NCBI GenBank assembly: GCA_029224185.1
Contig: CM055196.1
Span: 18,936,509 to 19,000,508 of the forward strand
DNA from: Karalla daura
Lineage: Eukaryota > Chordata > Actinopteri > Chaetodontiformes > Leiognathidae
Reading direction: 5' to 3'
DNA length: 64,000 bases
This document shows, one piece after another, positions 1 to 13,184 of this stretch; position 1 is the first letter of the stretch; every line of letters starts with the position of its first letter. A program made the translations under genes and the position numbers. The notes beneath the pieces were generated by a model. The model was not told the DNA's origin. It saw nothing but the letters and a program-made list of their open reading frames with translations, and ran no database searches.

Positions 1-94
1 GACAGATGCAGCCACTGGAGGGTATTATCATAGCCTGCTGTGAGGGCTGAGGTATACATCATGCATGGACAGTAGCCCTGACATCAAATGGAGG

Positions 95-152
<58 letters not shown>

Positions 153-388
153 TGGCTGAACATGCATACATTTAAATGCTCATATCAATGAGTGACAGAC
201 AAAATTTACAAAACATGCATGTTTTTGGACTGTAGTAGGAATCCCAGAAATCCCAGATGTACATACAGTAGGAAGACAGGACAGAGAGACAGTAGGAAAT
301 TCCACAGAGGATCATTCCTACCTTGATAAGAACCGATGACCTTCTTGCTGTGAATTGACAGCGATAACCATTGAGCTGTGTCAACATG
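95..388 (+). mobile_element. Fish interspersed repeat ('GGACTGTGGGAGG' family), degenerate copy
   Basis: A CA tract is followed by 'acatgcatgtttttggactg' (about 213-232). Near 334-380 comes 'gaccttcttgctgtgaattg' and 'acagcgataaccattgagct', matching the usual order of this repeat: CA tract, GCATGTTTTTGGACTGTGGGAGG core, then a tail ending CTTGCTGTGAGGCGACAGTGCTAACCACTG. The copy is strongly diverged. The family is very common in teleosts. I cannot name its class with confidence. Confidence 0.7.
98..150. repeat. (AC)n microsatellite, 53 bp
   Basis: This is an uninterrupted AC dinucleotide run. It sits inside the remnant of the fish interspersed repeat at 95-388, which normally carries a CA tract at this point. 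Confidence 0.97.
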
Positions 389-3300
389 AAAATCTACTGA
401 ATTCAATACTGGTGTTCAGGAAGGTAATTATGCTACTGTAAATCTATTCCCATCTTTCAATCTGAAGATTAACATAAATGTCTCACAATTACCAAAAATT
501 GCATCACAGAGACATGTAGTAAATGTTTGTTTCCGTTGTCTGTCTCTGAATCTGCAGTTTGTTCCTGCTGCACTGTTGCACAGTAAAAACATGTACTGTG
601 TGACGCCTTTTAACCAACACATCACATTAACATTTTACGAACAGACTGTTGATGCACCCACACAGGTTTTGTCCATTATGTTCCTTAGCACTGTTTGTCT
701 ACAGTTTTCCACAGTTTTGCAACCACTGGTTGATTCTGTTGGGGAATTGCGCCTCTGTCAGTACACACTTAAGACACCATTAAAGTGGAAACTAAACAGC
801 ACATGACCATCTAAGTGCACTGTAGGCCAATGTGTGCTGGACATAGGGACCAGCAGACCTTGCAACACTGCTGAGTACAAAGAAGATGAAGATTTTAGTG
901 CGGTATTTGTGTTTTCTTTGGAGTTTAACTCCTTTTTGTCTTCATTTCTGTCAAATCACGGCAAGTGAATGTTTTTATCTGGCATAATAAATCCAGTGTA
1001 AATATCTAGAGAATAGTAAGAGAATTATTTAAGGCATAATTCTGAAACTACACTCTATGCTTAGTCCACAGAAATACACTTTTTATAAACCGTGGCAGAA
1101 CGCTTTCCTCCCTCACTTTCATACTCCAGGTATTTCAGGTCCACTGGACTGTGTCGAGGAGAGTTAATAATATCAAGTAACGTGTGCTTCACCTACTCTG
1201 ACAAATCAAAATGTCAGCTTTGAAAAAGACACATCACGGCCAAGACATGTACTGACTTCCACTTTGAAAATGAGCTGCAGCACTCTACTGAACAAGACAT
1301 GTAACAGTGACGCTGTACTCTATATAAATTACTGCACCTCCAACATTTCCAGCACACGGTGTACAGCAGCAGGAATGATGTATCGCTACAAGATCACACA
1401 TAACCCTATTGTTGCTGAACAGGTAGTTTTCTACATGGCCACAGCATCTTTTTATCAAGCGGACACTTCAACTTGATGAAGTAAAATTAATGAGGTCTGT
1501 CCCCTACACTGCTCTGCTAGCTCCTACATACTTGCAGCACAAACCCCATAAGGCTCGTTTTGGGATGAGGTGGTACCAAATGTAGAGGGAATATACCACC
1601 TGGTAACAGTGTGAGCGAATTAAATTGTGGAATGTGGAATTTATACAGCATACATGGAAGAGCTCAAGCATGAAGGCAATAAGGTGGTCCTGCATGTTAT
1701 TGTCTGGTAGTACCAGATAAAGAGACATGACTCTTGACTAAATGAGATGCTGGTTTGCTGATGGGCCGCTCCTGGAGTTATCTGCACTTTTACAAACACT
1801 CGACCTCTGCACCACTTTGCATTACATATTCATGTGTGTGAAAGCACATACAGATGCAAACACGCACAGACTTAAATCATTTATCACTGGTAACTGTCCA
1901 AAACAAGAAGTATTGGGAAATCTGTTTTCATGGAGGTTTGTTTTTCCAAGGAAATCACATTATGAGTTGAAATGTAAAAATTTCCAGACTGTGAAAATTT
2001 AGGGACTCAGTTTTCCATCTCCACGTTGTGAGTACCCCCCACAGAGAGCTCTCAACCTCCAATCCTGCTTCTGAAGGCTGGAGTGGTGAACTGGGAAGAG
2101 TGATATTCAAATCAAAGCTGCCTGAGCGTAATATGGAAATGAGCGCCAGTCATTGACAGGAATTCATAACCAGGCTGACGTTTCACACACTCTGAGATAT
2201 CCAGCAAACCTTGCAGCATTTCAACACACAGGCAATGGATGATTAGGAATAGTTAATCAACCGTAAAAATATGCCTCCAGTGAGTGCATGTGTTGACATA
2301 AATGTATGGGAAACAATGATGCAACTTGATTTTCTTTTCAAGACTTTATGAATAATGAATAAAGGGCTTCAATCATAATGATGCAAGAAGAAAAACATGA
2401 TTTCTTGGCACTTTGAGGCAAATGACTGTTTTGAAACGAACAGAAGTTTCTGCAGTGAGTCGCCCAACCACAAGGCCACAGAGTTTGTAGCTGTGGCATA
2501 AAAGTTAGAGAACTGGGTTTCGGAACCAGGGTCACTGTATGGCAGTTTTGCCGTGCATTTGGTAGATAATCTGATTATTTATAGGAAAAATATATCCATC
2601 AATCCATCAATAAAAATCAATCCATCCTCCTCAGAATGTCTTGCTTTACTGAGAAGACTGCCTTGGAAGGGGGTTTTTAAGTATATGAGAGACCAAATCA
2701 GAATCTGTTTATAGAAAGCTTTGACATTTGGGTTGATGTAATAATACGGCTCCTGAACTGTGGAAAAGCAAGTTGGTTCTCAACTAGTTAACAAGTTGAA
2801 CCATTTGTCAACCAGCAAAAGGACTGTTACTGGAGCTACCTTGGTTAAAATGCAGGGATCTATGTCCTTACTGATGTAGTTTCTATTTGGCAGTGAAGCT
2901 CGAGGGCTTTTTCTCGTTTGTTTCTTTTCCCTTTTCAATCTGCTGTAGAGAGGGTTGTGACTTGGAAATGGGAACATGGAAATAACACTTCTAGTGTTGG
3001 TTCACTTGAAATGTGACTGCAGATTAAAACGGAAATCTCATTTCTGCACACCTGACCTGTTGCTACTTGTTGGGTTAGTTGATTTCAGTTTAGTGAAATT
3101 GTTGGAATACCAGCCAGGTTATTCTAACATAGGAAATGTTTGTTATGCAGGTGTATCAGGCTCAGTTGGAGCATCCTACATCGTTCCCATGAGTAGTAGA
3201 AGTAGATGGATCTGAAACTTGTATGTGATTGCTGCTGGAAATTAAAACTCAACACAGTTTCTGTAGCCCTGGACATGCCCGGTCCATCTGTTCTATCATT

Positions 3301-4999
3301 TTGAAAGTGTGATGCTCTGCATGCCGACGCATGGAGTGAGGACAAGTATCAGGAACCTAATCTCAACATCGCCTTCAGCTTGCACAGACACGTTTGCAGT
3401 CCAACAGTCTGCTACACAACTTGCTGGTGAAAACCAATATAGAGAGCACTGTGTCCTGTTTTATATTTGTCTTCCTGGTAAAGAATGTCTTCCTCAACTT
3501 TGCATTTGATGTACCAGAAGCACTAAAAGCCTATTCTGATACTCTTCATCAGTGTTTACTTGTCTGGAAAGCGACGCAGCAACATAGATGAATGTTTCAG
3601 AGAGTGTCTGTGCTGACAGAAATGTCCATGCAGCACAGCGATACGTAACATCAGCTAGACCGAATGGCTGGATTTCTTATGGTTATCGCCCATTGTGAAA
3701 ATGAGTCTGTCAGGGAAGCCTGGCGCATTTAGTTTCATTCAAGGAAACCATTCAACAGTGAAACGGTGCAGCAGAGTGAAGAATAAGACTCTTTTGGGTG
3801 GAAATTGTCACCTGAGTGTTTGAGAATCATGCCCCCCACAAGAAAGGGAAAGAAAGATTGGCAGAGGGAGTAAAAGGTGTAGAAAGGTTTTGTCTGAACA
3901 CTGAATGTGCTGTCTGAGATGCTTGCTTCGCTCTGTGGTCGGAAGGCCCAGAGGCCAGGTCACGCGTCACCAGGTAAAAGGGTCATGTGTAGTTGAAGTT
4001 AACCCTGGGGTGAAACGCTCCAGATGGACTAACCCTGAATTCCTCTTTCCTTTGTGTATCAATTAAGTGGCATTAACACTTCAGTGACCACCCTAAAGAC
4101 AAGTCTGGTGAGGGTTTTATAGAGCATCTGTCCAAACTGATTGAGTTTATTGAAGTCAATGTGCTCTCCATGCATGGCCAACTGTCAGGCTGCATCCTGA
4201 GTTTGAGATCACCGTTGATTAATACGTCAATTATGTGTAATTGCTGAGTCTTTTAAAAGTGAGGAAATGGTGATAAATAACCTGTGTATCCCCCATAGTC
4301 CCAGGTGTTTCAAAGTTTGAAAAGACTGAAGTCAACAAGTTCAACATTCAACATGTTTTTAGTCACAGAATGAGAAGTGTTGTACAAATGTTGTATATGG
4401 AGGATCAGAATGTCTGGATTGGAGTAAATTGTGTTCCATTTGTTATGAATTGAGACTAAAATGAGACGAAAAATGTATTTTTATAAATTAATGTAAGAGA
4501 TACCTTGTGGATGTTGGAATGTTTGGGATTCAGTGCTACAGTGCCTGAAAACCATTTTTATTTCATGATCAAAATAAAATTACCACCCACATGTCACATA
4601 TTGCTGTCTTCTTCAGATGACTACTAACAATTCCAAACTATCAGGTCTACAATATATAAAAATCTTTAATGAACTCACAGATTTTATTTACAGCAGTAAT
4701 ACACAGCTCTGCATGTTATTGATCAGGGAATGCGACATAATGGACAGAAAACGGTCATCAAGGGGACCCAGTGACCGTGGCAGGTCAGCAGGTGCTGGAA
4801 AATAAGCCAGAACGGCTGCAGCCTGTAATCATCTGTATTAATTCTGTGTGAGCTGTTACCAGAGAAAACACATCTGTCCGAAGTGACTTATTGATTTCAT
4901 AAGACGGCCTGCAAAGCCTGCGCTGAAGCTTGGCAGCAACAAGCTGCAGGTCCCGTGACCGAGACACGCTGTCGTCTGGAAGAAAGGGACCTGAGCACA

Positions 5000-5225
5000 G
5001 GCATGAAACCTTTCAACGATTCTCAATCCCCTAATGCTCCAAGGAAATCCAATTTCACATGGCCGTAATTGAAATTTATTTTGTCACCACAATGGCGAGT
5101 CGACATCATTTATTGAGCCCTGTCTGCCTGGTGCCGGGGGATATATCTCACACTTCCACGGTGTTGGAGCCGTAACTTGTGTTAATAAACGAATGATTAA
5201 AACAAAGGACCTTGACATCTTTGAT
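5000..5225. promoter_or_regulatory. Candidate conserved non-coding element
   Basis: A repeat-free stretch with words such as CCTAATGCTCC, GGCCGTAATTGAAATTTATT, GGCGAGTCGACATCATTTAT and GAATGATTAAAACAAAGG (the last contains a SOX/TCF-like ACAAAG). The call is by texture only. Confidence 0.2.
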
Positions 5226-8200
5226 GAATTATTTTGATCATGGGTCATATTTAGGGCCACATAAATTTTTGCTGAGGTACAGCAAGATATAATTTCCTAT
5301 CGTCTTCACCTCTTAAACCCTTGTTTAGCTTTCTAATTCATATACTGTTGCACAATCCTATAGATACACATAAGTTGAATGCAGTTTAATGCAACCATCA
5401 CATTCCATCTAGATAAATCAATATTAACATCTCTGTAGCTGCCTCGCTCTCCACGGATCCCAGAGTGTGATGTAGGGGCAGCCATAGGATCGCCCTTCAT
5501 ACCTCTCAGCCATGCATGGAAGGCGCAGCATGAGCAGGTCCATTACCTCGACATAGTCCTTCCCTTTCTCCGCTCGCCCTGCGCTCCGCTCAGACATACA
5601 GAAACAGAAATTACGCTGGAAACCAATGCCAGGCTCACATGGCTGTGTTTGAATAATGCTGTGGATTAAAAAGTGAATGAATCATGTTGAGAACGTGCGG
5701 TGGTTAAGGGAAGGTGATCGATCAAATTTAAAGGGAAATGCATTTCAGAGTTTAGATATTCTAGGGTGACTTTTTCCAATTAGGAACTGGATAGCTTGGT
5801 TATCAAGCACAGCATGTGTCCACATATCTGTTTTCCAGCTTATTAAAATGGTTTAGACCTACCTAACCTTGTGAGAGCTTTTGAACGTCCTGATTAAATT
5901 TACAGATTTTGTTTTTACTCCCATCCTTTTAATTATAGTTGTTTTTTTAAGGAGTCCATGACAGCATGTGCCCCAAATGGTCCTTTTCCTAATTGAGAGC
6001 TACGGCTTCTGTGTGCATCCAGCGAGACTGTGGAAAGGCATGCGGGTACTTGACAGGTGGGCTCATAATGTCTGGCCCCTCGGGGGATAAAGAGACGTGA
6101 AGTTGTTGCTGTAATTGCTCATGCAGCGAGGTGGCCTTCCTTTTTGTCTGCACAGGTCCGTCAGAGACTGTGGGAGGCCCTTGTTCTTTGTCTGCCTCGA
6201 GATGTTGACGGTGAAGTCATTTTGCTTTGTTCTTCACCGCCTTGTTCAACACCTCAGATTTGGAGCATTCAAAAGTATTCCATCCTGTTCCTAACAAAAC
6301 AGTTTTACTGTCATGAATCGTGCAGACAATGGCTCAAAAATTAGAAGACATTTTCTCTCAGAAATTCTGCTTCCCAAATTTTGTATGACTTCGCTCCTAC
6401 ACGTGTGTCTTGCATACTGTATGGCTTCATGTGAATAATAATAGAGTGTTTCTGCATGTGTTTGAGTGTCACATTGTTTGTTTGCATGTGATTTATGTTT
6501 TTGTGTGGGGACGTGTGCAGTGCTTCGGCTGTAACATCTGGCACTAGTGTGATTGGTGTGGTGAGCCCTCAGGCCTTTTCATAGGTGATAGATGACACCT
6601 ATCACAACCTGTCAGCGGGGACCTAGCCGGCAAACTAGCCAACCAACCAGCAGCCTGCCCTCCTCTATCTTCACCCCCAGTTTTTACTGCAGAGAGAGAT
6701 GGAGAGATGGCAGCCACAAAGAGAGTGACTCATTGCCTTTTATGAATATAAAGATGCCAGGAATGGTGCAGTAAGAACCAACACGTGCTTTGTTTCAGCC
6801 TCGTTTTAAAGTAGGATTTCAGCAGATTGCATGGTTGAATTAATTAATGAAAGCTGCAGTGGAGCAGCACTAAATACAGCGGTGTTTGGGCTGTTTGTAC
6901 AGTGGTTAGTTTTCGGCACAGGACCCAGCAGTTTGCACGCTCCCTAAAGCTTCCGCATGTAAATTCACATCACAGTGAATGTGAATGAGGAATCCAGATA
7001 AAGAGGAGTCTTCGTTCTCCAGATGAGCCGCTTCATTTGCGTCCAGGAACAGGCTGCGTTTTAGCACAGTCAGAAAACCTGCCAACCATCTTTCTCCTGT
7101 GATTCACTCGGCTGAGACTACAATCAGAACCCATCTGTTGCACTGTTTTCTGTGCTTATTCTCGTGTTTCTGCATCGAACATTCTCCCTAGACTCACTAA
7201 TATTGTCTGTCATTACCCTTCTCCTGGTAATGACATTCGCTGTGCAATATGCTTATTGAAAGTAATTTGATTATTGGGATGAAAGTTTCATTTTTTTTCG
7301 TTAAATGGGACAGAAATTTCTTTGAAGCCCAATTCATATTCTGAATTTTTTGTAAAATGGGGCATTTATAAGTCGAGCTTCCACTGTAGGTTGTTAAGAG
7401 TAAAAACAAGCAAGCTGTCAGTATTCATCTGCTTTTTTTTCTTTTATGCATGAAGCAGCTCTCTCTCATGGTGAATAAAATTGTTGTGTAAACACCCTCA
7501 CTCCACATTTTAATGATTGCACAGCAAAGGTCCCCCTGTTCAGGTGATGCTTTACATCAGTGAAGTGAATGTGAATGAAATGTGAATGCAAACACAATTA
7601 CTTTGAGCTGTTTTATTAAACTTTGGCACAGCCTGATAATGTATGATACATTCATCCAGTGCCGCTATTACCAAATTAAATTCACTGCTGAACTATCAGT
7701 CAGTTTATTGGAGAGAAATGTGGTGTGACAGCTGAATAGAAAAAATCCACACAAATCCACCTTTTTGGTCCATGTGCAGGCAACTATTTATTTTTACTGT
7801 ATGTCAGTACAACATAAAGCATCTCTGTTGTGGGTTAACAATCGAGGTCTTACAGCAGCTGTAATGTATCACTTTACTCTCCTCCTTTATTGTAAATCCC
7901 TCTGCCAGCCCTCACAGCTAGGCAGGTAATGTACACACTAGTAAAAATGTTCTGTGAAAACACACAGATAAGACGTTTTACCAATACAGTGCAGTAGTTA
8001 TTATTCGCTCAGTTATTCCAATCAGATCATAACATCTACAAAATAGATTGTGATGCATTTGGTGCATTATTGTCATGCTTAAAAGTGCACTGGGTAGATT
8101 TTCATGCTAAGTACCGTATCAAAGCTACAAATGCACAGTCAAGCAGAAACACGGCGGTCAGTGGAGAACACTCAGGCCACTGAAACTCACACGTGTTAAT

Positions 8201-9147
8201 GGATTAACCGGGGAGCCCCGGACGAGCTTTGACAAAGTGCCGGCTCAGGGCCGCAGTGGCTTTCCTGGTGCCTGATAATAATTGATGGATGACTGTGGTG
8301 CAGGACACTGACAGCCCGGTTGCCTGGCCTTTACCCTCTGCCAGCTCAACCCTTACATGTGTGAAATAGCCAATTACTCCGACGCCTATTGAAAGTAATA
8401 GGTTGATGAGCAAATGGCTACTGTGGGACATTGGGGAGCCTTGCAGAGGGAGGAAGAATGAGATAAAGTTCTTGCAGGAACAGCTGCTGTTTCCTTGGCC
8501 AGACTGGCCGGATGCTGCGCGTGCAGGAATGGAGAGACCTTAGGTGTTTTGTTTTTTTTTATTCCCTCTTACTATGGTATCCCCATGCTGTATTGACTTA
8601 AAGTTTATGATCCATGATACAATCATGTTATACAGGAGCTAATTTAGAGAAATAAATCCTCCTTTTAGAGGCTGTTAAATGGATAATGGAAACAGCAGCA
8701 ACTATACATTCTCAGGGAAGCATTAAACACCATGTTTTGCCGGGGTATAGAAAGTCATATGCTGTGCGGCGAGCTAACGCTAGCCAGCCATGGGATATTG
8801 ACAGAACAATCCATCTTTATAAAAGACAGCGAACAATTCCAATCTATTTTCTGGAACCACATTATCAGAGGCAATATATGACTGCATCTAAATATATACA
8901 GGAGATGTGTATATGAGGGGGAGGAGAAGGGCCTGGACATACTGTAAAGCACCTCAGATAGAGCCGAGCAGTCTCTCTTCATAATTGGACAGGTTATTTT
9001 TGCACAATGCTGATGTCTCGGGCTACTCGCTGACATGTGTAGCCATATTTCTCTCAAATATTCTCTGTAATTCTTTTTCAGCGTCTCTCCATGCCAACTC
9101 CATCACCGTTCCTCACGTGCACTCTGCCCTCTCTATGTCTTCAGCAC

Positions 9148-9188
9148 CACACACACACACACACACGTACACATGGACACACACATCA
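9148..9188. repeat. Imperfect (CA)n microsatellite
   Basis: CA repeats are interrupted by GTACACATGGACA. The flanking sequence to about 9300 is pyrimidine-rich. Confidence 0.9.
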
Positions 9189-12100
9189 CTATTCATCCTT
9201 ACTCTCCTTCGTTTACTTCTACTCTCCCTGTCCCTCAGTCCACCCTCATCTATTGTTTGTTCCTCTGCAGCATTTCAGCCCCCCCTCTTTTCAAACAAAG
9301 TGTAATTGACTGATGTTTAGGAGGAGCGTCTCAGTCTGAAAATAGACAATGATTGGACATGGCTTGTTCTCCATGTAACCAAAGACATTCACTCTGTGCT
9401 AATTCAATTCCAGCTAGACTTCCACCCTAATGTATTGGTGCTTTAGTTGGAGGCAAAAGAAAATTGAATCTGGACATGGCTATATTATCTCTTTCTTTTT
9501 CAAGATTTTGTGTTTTCTTATCTTGCTATTAATTCATCACAAAACAAGAACTCATTTTTCAGAATATCTTGACAGACGTGAAATGTTGTTTCTCTTGGTC
9601 TCATTATCCTTTTGGTCCTGATAAGGCAGACACAGGTGTGCATTTGACAAAATAAGCTTTTTAACTTCATTTCCCATGTGCACAAACTCTTGAAGGCATT
9701 TCAAGTCCAATCCAATCATGCCAATATGAGCTCTGTTACTTCCACTTGAGAGTTCAAAGACAAACCTTGCCTGCCCTTGGCGTGTGTTTGACACATGGGT
9801 GTATCAGACCCTCCCCGGCCTTGTGCCAGCCAATGGTGACAGATGACCGGTAATACATCACCAAGCTGGAGCTGGGTGGGAGGAACAGAGTGTCAGGGCT
9901 CATTGTAAATATCGGCATCTCCATAAGTAATTGGAGTTTTAAAGAAATTAGTTCATCACAAATAAGCCAAGCTAAGGCTCTGTTGCATCTTTCACTGTAT
10001 ATAATAAGGGAAAGGCTTTTCTCTTAAGTAAGTGAAGGGAATCAATGCACAGCAGCAATTGACTATGTAGACAAGGAGGCGTCTGGAGCTCAGAAATATG
10101 AGGTACTCACTGCCTGATCTAAACATTTGAAAGTGCTCCTTGCTCCAACGCTGCCACTACTCAACATATTTGAGAAAACAAATAACTCACATTAGTCTAA
10201 TGGAATACATTATACATACTTGGTATGACATGTGTGTTGTATTCTGAAATTACTTTAACATAACAGCTCAAAATCCAGGGGTTAGCTTGCTCATTCAGTC
10301 ATTAAAACAAAGTTTAAGAGAAGAAAAAAACAGTGATAGAATGATAGAAAGCAGATGTGTTTTGACATATTTGACAAAGAAAGACTGTAACTTGGTATAT
10401 TCCTTCCTCCTTTTAGATTTGTTTATCTGACTTTGAAGCTGCTAAACACTCTGCTTTGGTTAGCTGCTAGTTGCTAACTGTCGTGATGTGGTTTGCTGCT
10501 GTTCTGTCAGCATTAGGGTGAGCGAGTCAGCTTTTAAAGACCTGTAAAACTATAATAAAAAGGTCAGCTGGTTCACCACAGAGCTGAGAGGTTTGTTCCT
10601 GAGAGCAACACTTTAACAACACATTAGTGTTTGACCTGAGGTTGTATGGCTGCTCTCAATTTAACAACACATGGTTCTTTTCATTGTGAAAAAGAGGAGT
10701 GAATTTGGGTCAGAAGTTTGCATTTGTCGTCATGCCAGTGAGTGCTGTCGTACAAAGAATCGTATCTTTAGTCTGATTGCCACATAAACACAGCCAGCAC
10801 AGTGCATTAGCAGAGGCATGATTTCGCTGGCCAGAGCGCTGTATATTTTGATGGCTTGTCAGCCTCCTGGCAGTGTTCGGTCGAATCACACATTTATTAC
10901 TGATGGTGTGATTGACGTAGGCAATGGGGCCTGGGATTGGAGATGGCTGTGCTCAGTGTTGGTGCGAGGGAGAGTTGTGTTCCCTTCATTAGACAGGCTA
11001 GGGGAATGCCCTGTTGACCCTACACTGACCCCTCCAACACAATTACAAACCACAGGCCTGGCGCCGGTTATTGATGCCCATCACTGACATGAGCAGCTGC
11101 ACAGAGATACGGTCTCACTCACTAATGTGAGCCACAGTTTGTCAGACTCACTGAACTATGGAAAAACACATTAAAAAGGAAAACAAGAGTGTGTGACTCA
11201 TTGATTTGGATTCTGTTTCTAAAAGGTTGTGGGAACAGAGGACCCATTTTCTAATGGACATTTTTATGCAGTCACGTTAAGTATAAAATGTCAAATTGTT
11301 GAAATGTAGAGCTTGAAATTGAATAGACTTTCAAGCACAATAATAATTCAACCAGCAGCCTATTACATTCAGCTATGGATCCCTTTATATTTGGTTTTAA
11401 ATATGTAAATGGGGAGACTTTTCATACCATATAACTTCATATTAATCCCACACTATTTTAATACAAATTAAATTAATGTAATTCCAGAGACTTCAAGACC
11501 AAGCAAAACCAGAAAGACCAGAAAACAACATTTTTAATTGTTAAACCATGAACATACTGAAACAGTGGGAAGTCGCTAATTAAAAGATCGAAGGTGCTTC
11601 TGGAAATGCTTCTAAACCAGGTGATACTGCAGCACAACTGGAATAAACACCTGTGATATGGCAGAGGTTTCTCCAAAACAAGAGGAAGAATAAAAAGCTC
11701 TCCCATCTGATATCAGCCTCTCTATTTCTCTCTGCCAGCTGTAAAATGTGTATGTGTGTGTTTCGTGTGTTGGAGCACTGTACCCTATTGTTGTATTTGT
11801 GATGTAATATCCTGGGCTGCAAGTGCGAGGCAAGGAGGAAAAAAAACCCGACCTGCTGCTTTTGGTTATCTTCTCATTTTTCCCTCTGTGAGTTGGCATT
11901 AAGCCAGCATTCAGCCTATCGATTTTCACCACCTCTTCTTGTAAAATGAAACCTGAAATTGTCCCCCCCCCCTTTCTTTTCTCACTTTGCAGGTTGTAGC
12001 TTTCGACAAACTTTGCAGCCTCTGATTTATATAATTCTTTTCTTTTTTGTGCCCAGGGAACACAGAGGAGTCTATTTTCAGCTCTCCACTCTTGTTTTTA

Positions 12101-12229
12101 TACTATTTTGCGTGCTTTGGCTTTGAGCCATTTCACCTGCCTAGTTGCATATTGGCAGCACCTCTGCATATCTCAGGGCTCTTGATTCTAAATTGACCTG
12201 AGGAATCCCTGTTGGGGTGATGGTGGGAA

Positions 12230-12520
12230 TGGCCCCCCACTAATGAGCCTTTGTCCCTGCTCACTGATGGAGGCGCTGGGAAAGTGGCCTATGTGATTAG
12301 TAAATTGTGGTTAATTAGATTGATGGAGGGGGTCACCGGGAGTGATAAAGTCAAGGGAACCACTGAATGATGGCTGTGTCAGCTGTTGCTAATAAAAGCA
12401 GAGTGCTCAGAAAAAGCATGCAGTCTGCAACGGCCTTTGATAGAGAGTCATCCAAGGCTATTAAAAATGACCAGACAAAGGCAAAACTGTGCTTAGCTGT
12501 CAGTTAATCTGCAGAACCAC
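12230..12520. promoter_or_regulatory. Candidate conserved non-coding element upstream of the internal promoter
   Basis: A repeat-free stretch with clustered words of the homeodomain/PBX type: CACTAATGAG, GTGATTAGTAAATTG, GGTTAATTAGATTGATGG and CAGTTAATCTGC. No coding frame. Support is from motif density only. Confidence 0.25.
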
Positions 12521-12644
12521 TTCAGTCCCTGTAGTAAATGGTGAAGAGTGGACTGATCTGTTAACTCTTCAGCTCCAGTAAGAGGAGTCAATGAGGTGGA
12601 GGACGAGACCTAATAATACCTGCTGGAAATGTTGAGAGGAGATA

Positions 12645-13184
12645 CAAAGGGGACCTAAAATTAATACTTACTGTATAGTCTATGAGTATAACCAAAGGCA
12701 TAAGGCAGCTCTGATAACATGTATACATATGTCATCATTCCTTTACGATATTTGGATACTGAAAACAAGTGAATCTAAACAGAAGCAGAATGTTATGTAA
12801 CGTGTGAGTCAGAGCATCTTGAAAGTAGTTTGTAGACCTGCCACTGTTTGGGTACACAAGTCAAGGAAGGCATCCAGCTGTGAGGCAGCAGAAGTTTCCT
12901 CTTCAGTGTCTGATTCCTCCCGTGACTCTGGCTCAAACAAATAAGGATCGATGTGTACATGCTCCACAGCTGTATCGCTCCAGTTAACACTTAATTCATG
13001 AAATAGTTTATAGGCTCCATTGAAACCTAAAGCAAGAAACCTAAAGGCACATAATCATTCATGTGAGTGGGAGGCAACACAGTTTCTGAGCCATTTCTGA
13101 TTAAACCAATGTTCCATAGCTTCTGTGTTAACACCAGAGAATTAGGATAAATACTCCATTCAATCATTCTAGGTCCCCTTTAAT
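12645..13184 (-). mobile_element. TTAAAGGGGACC inverted-repeat element, copy 1 (about 540 bp)
   Basis: The left end reads acaaaggggacctaaaat and the right end attctaggtccccttta, followed by att. The two ends are near-perfect inverted complements. Internal sequence, read on the minus strand, shares blocks with the copies at 29794, 32280, 34954 and 54952: 'TTGAGCCAGAGTCACGGGAG' near 12930, 'TAACACAGAAGCTATGGAAC' near 13120 and 'AATGGAGTATTTATCCTAAT' near 13155. No transposase is encoded, so this is a non-autonomous DNA transposon-like element. Placement in a superfamily is uncertain. Confidence 0.85.
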
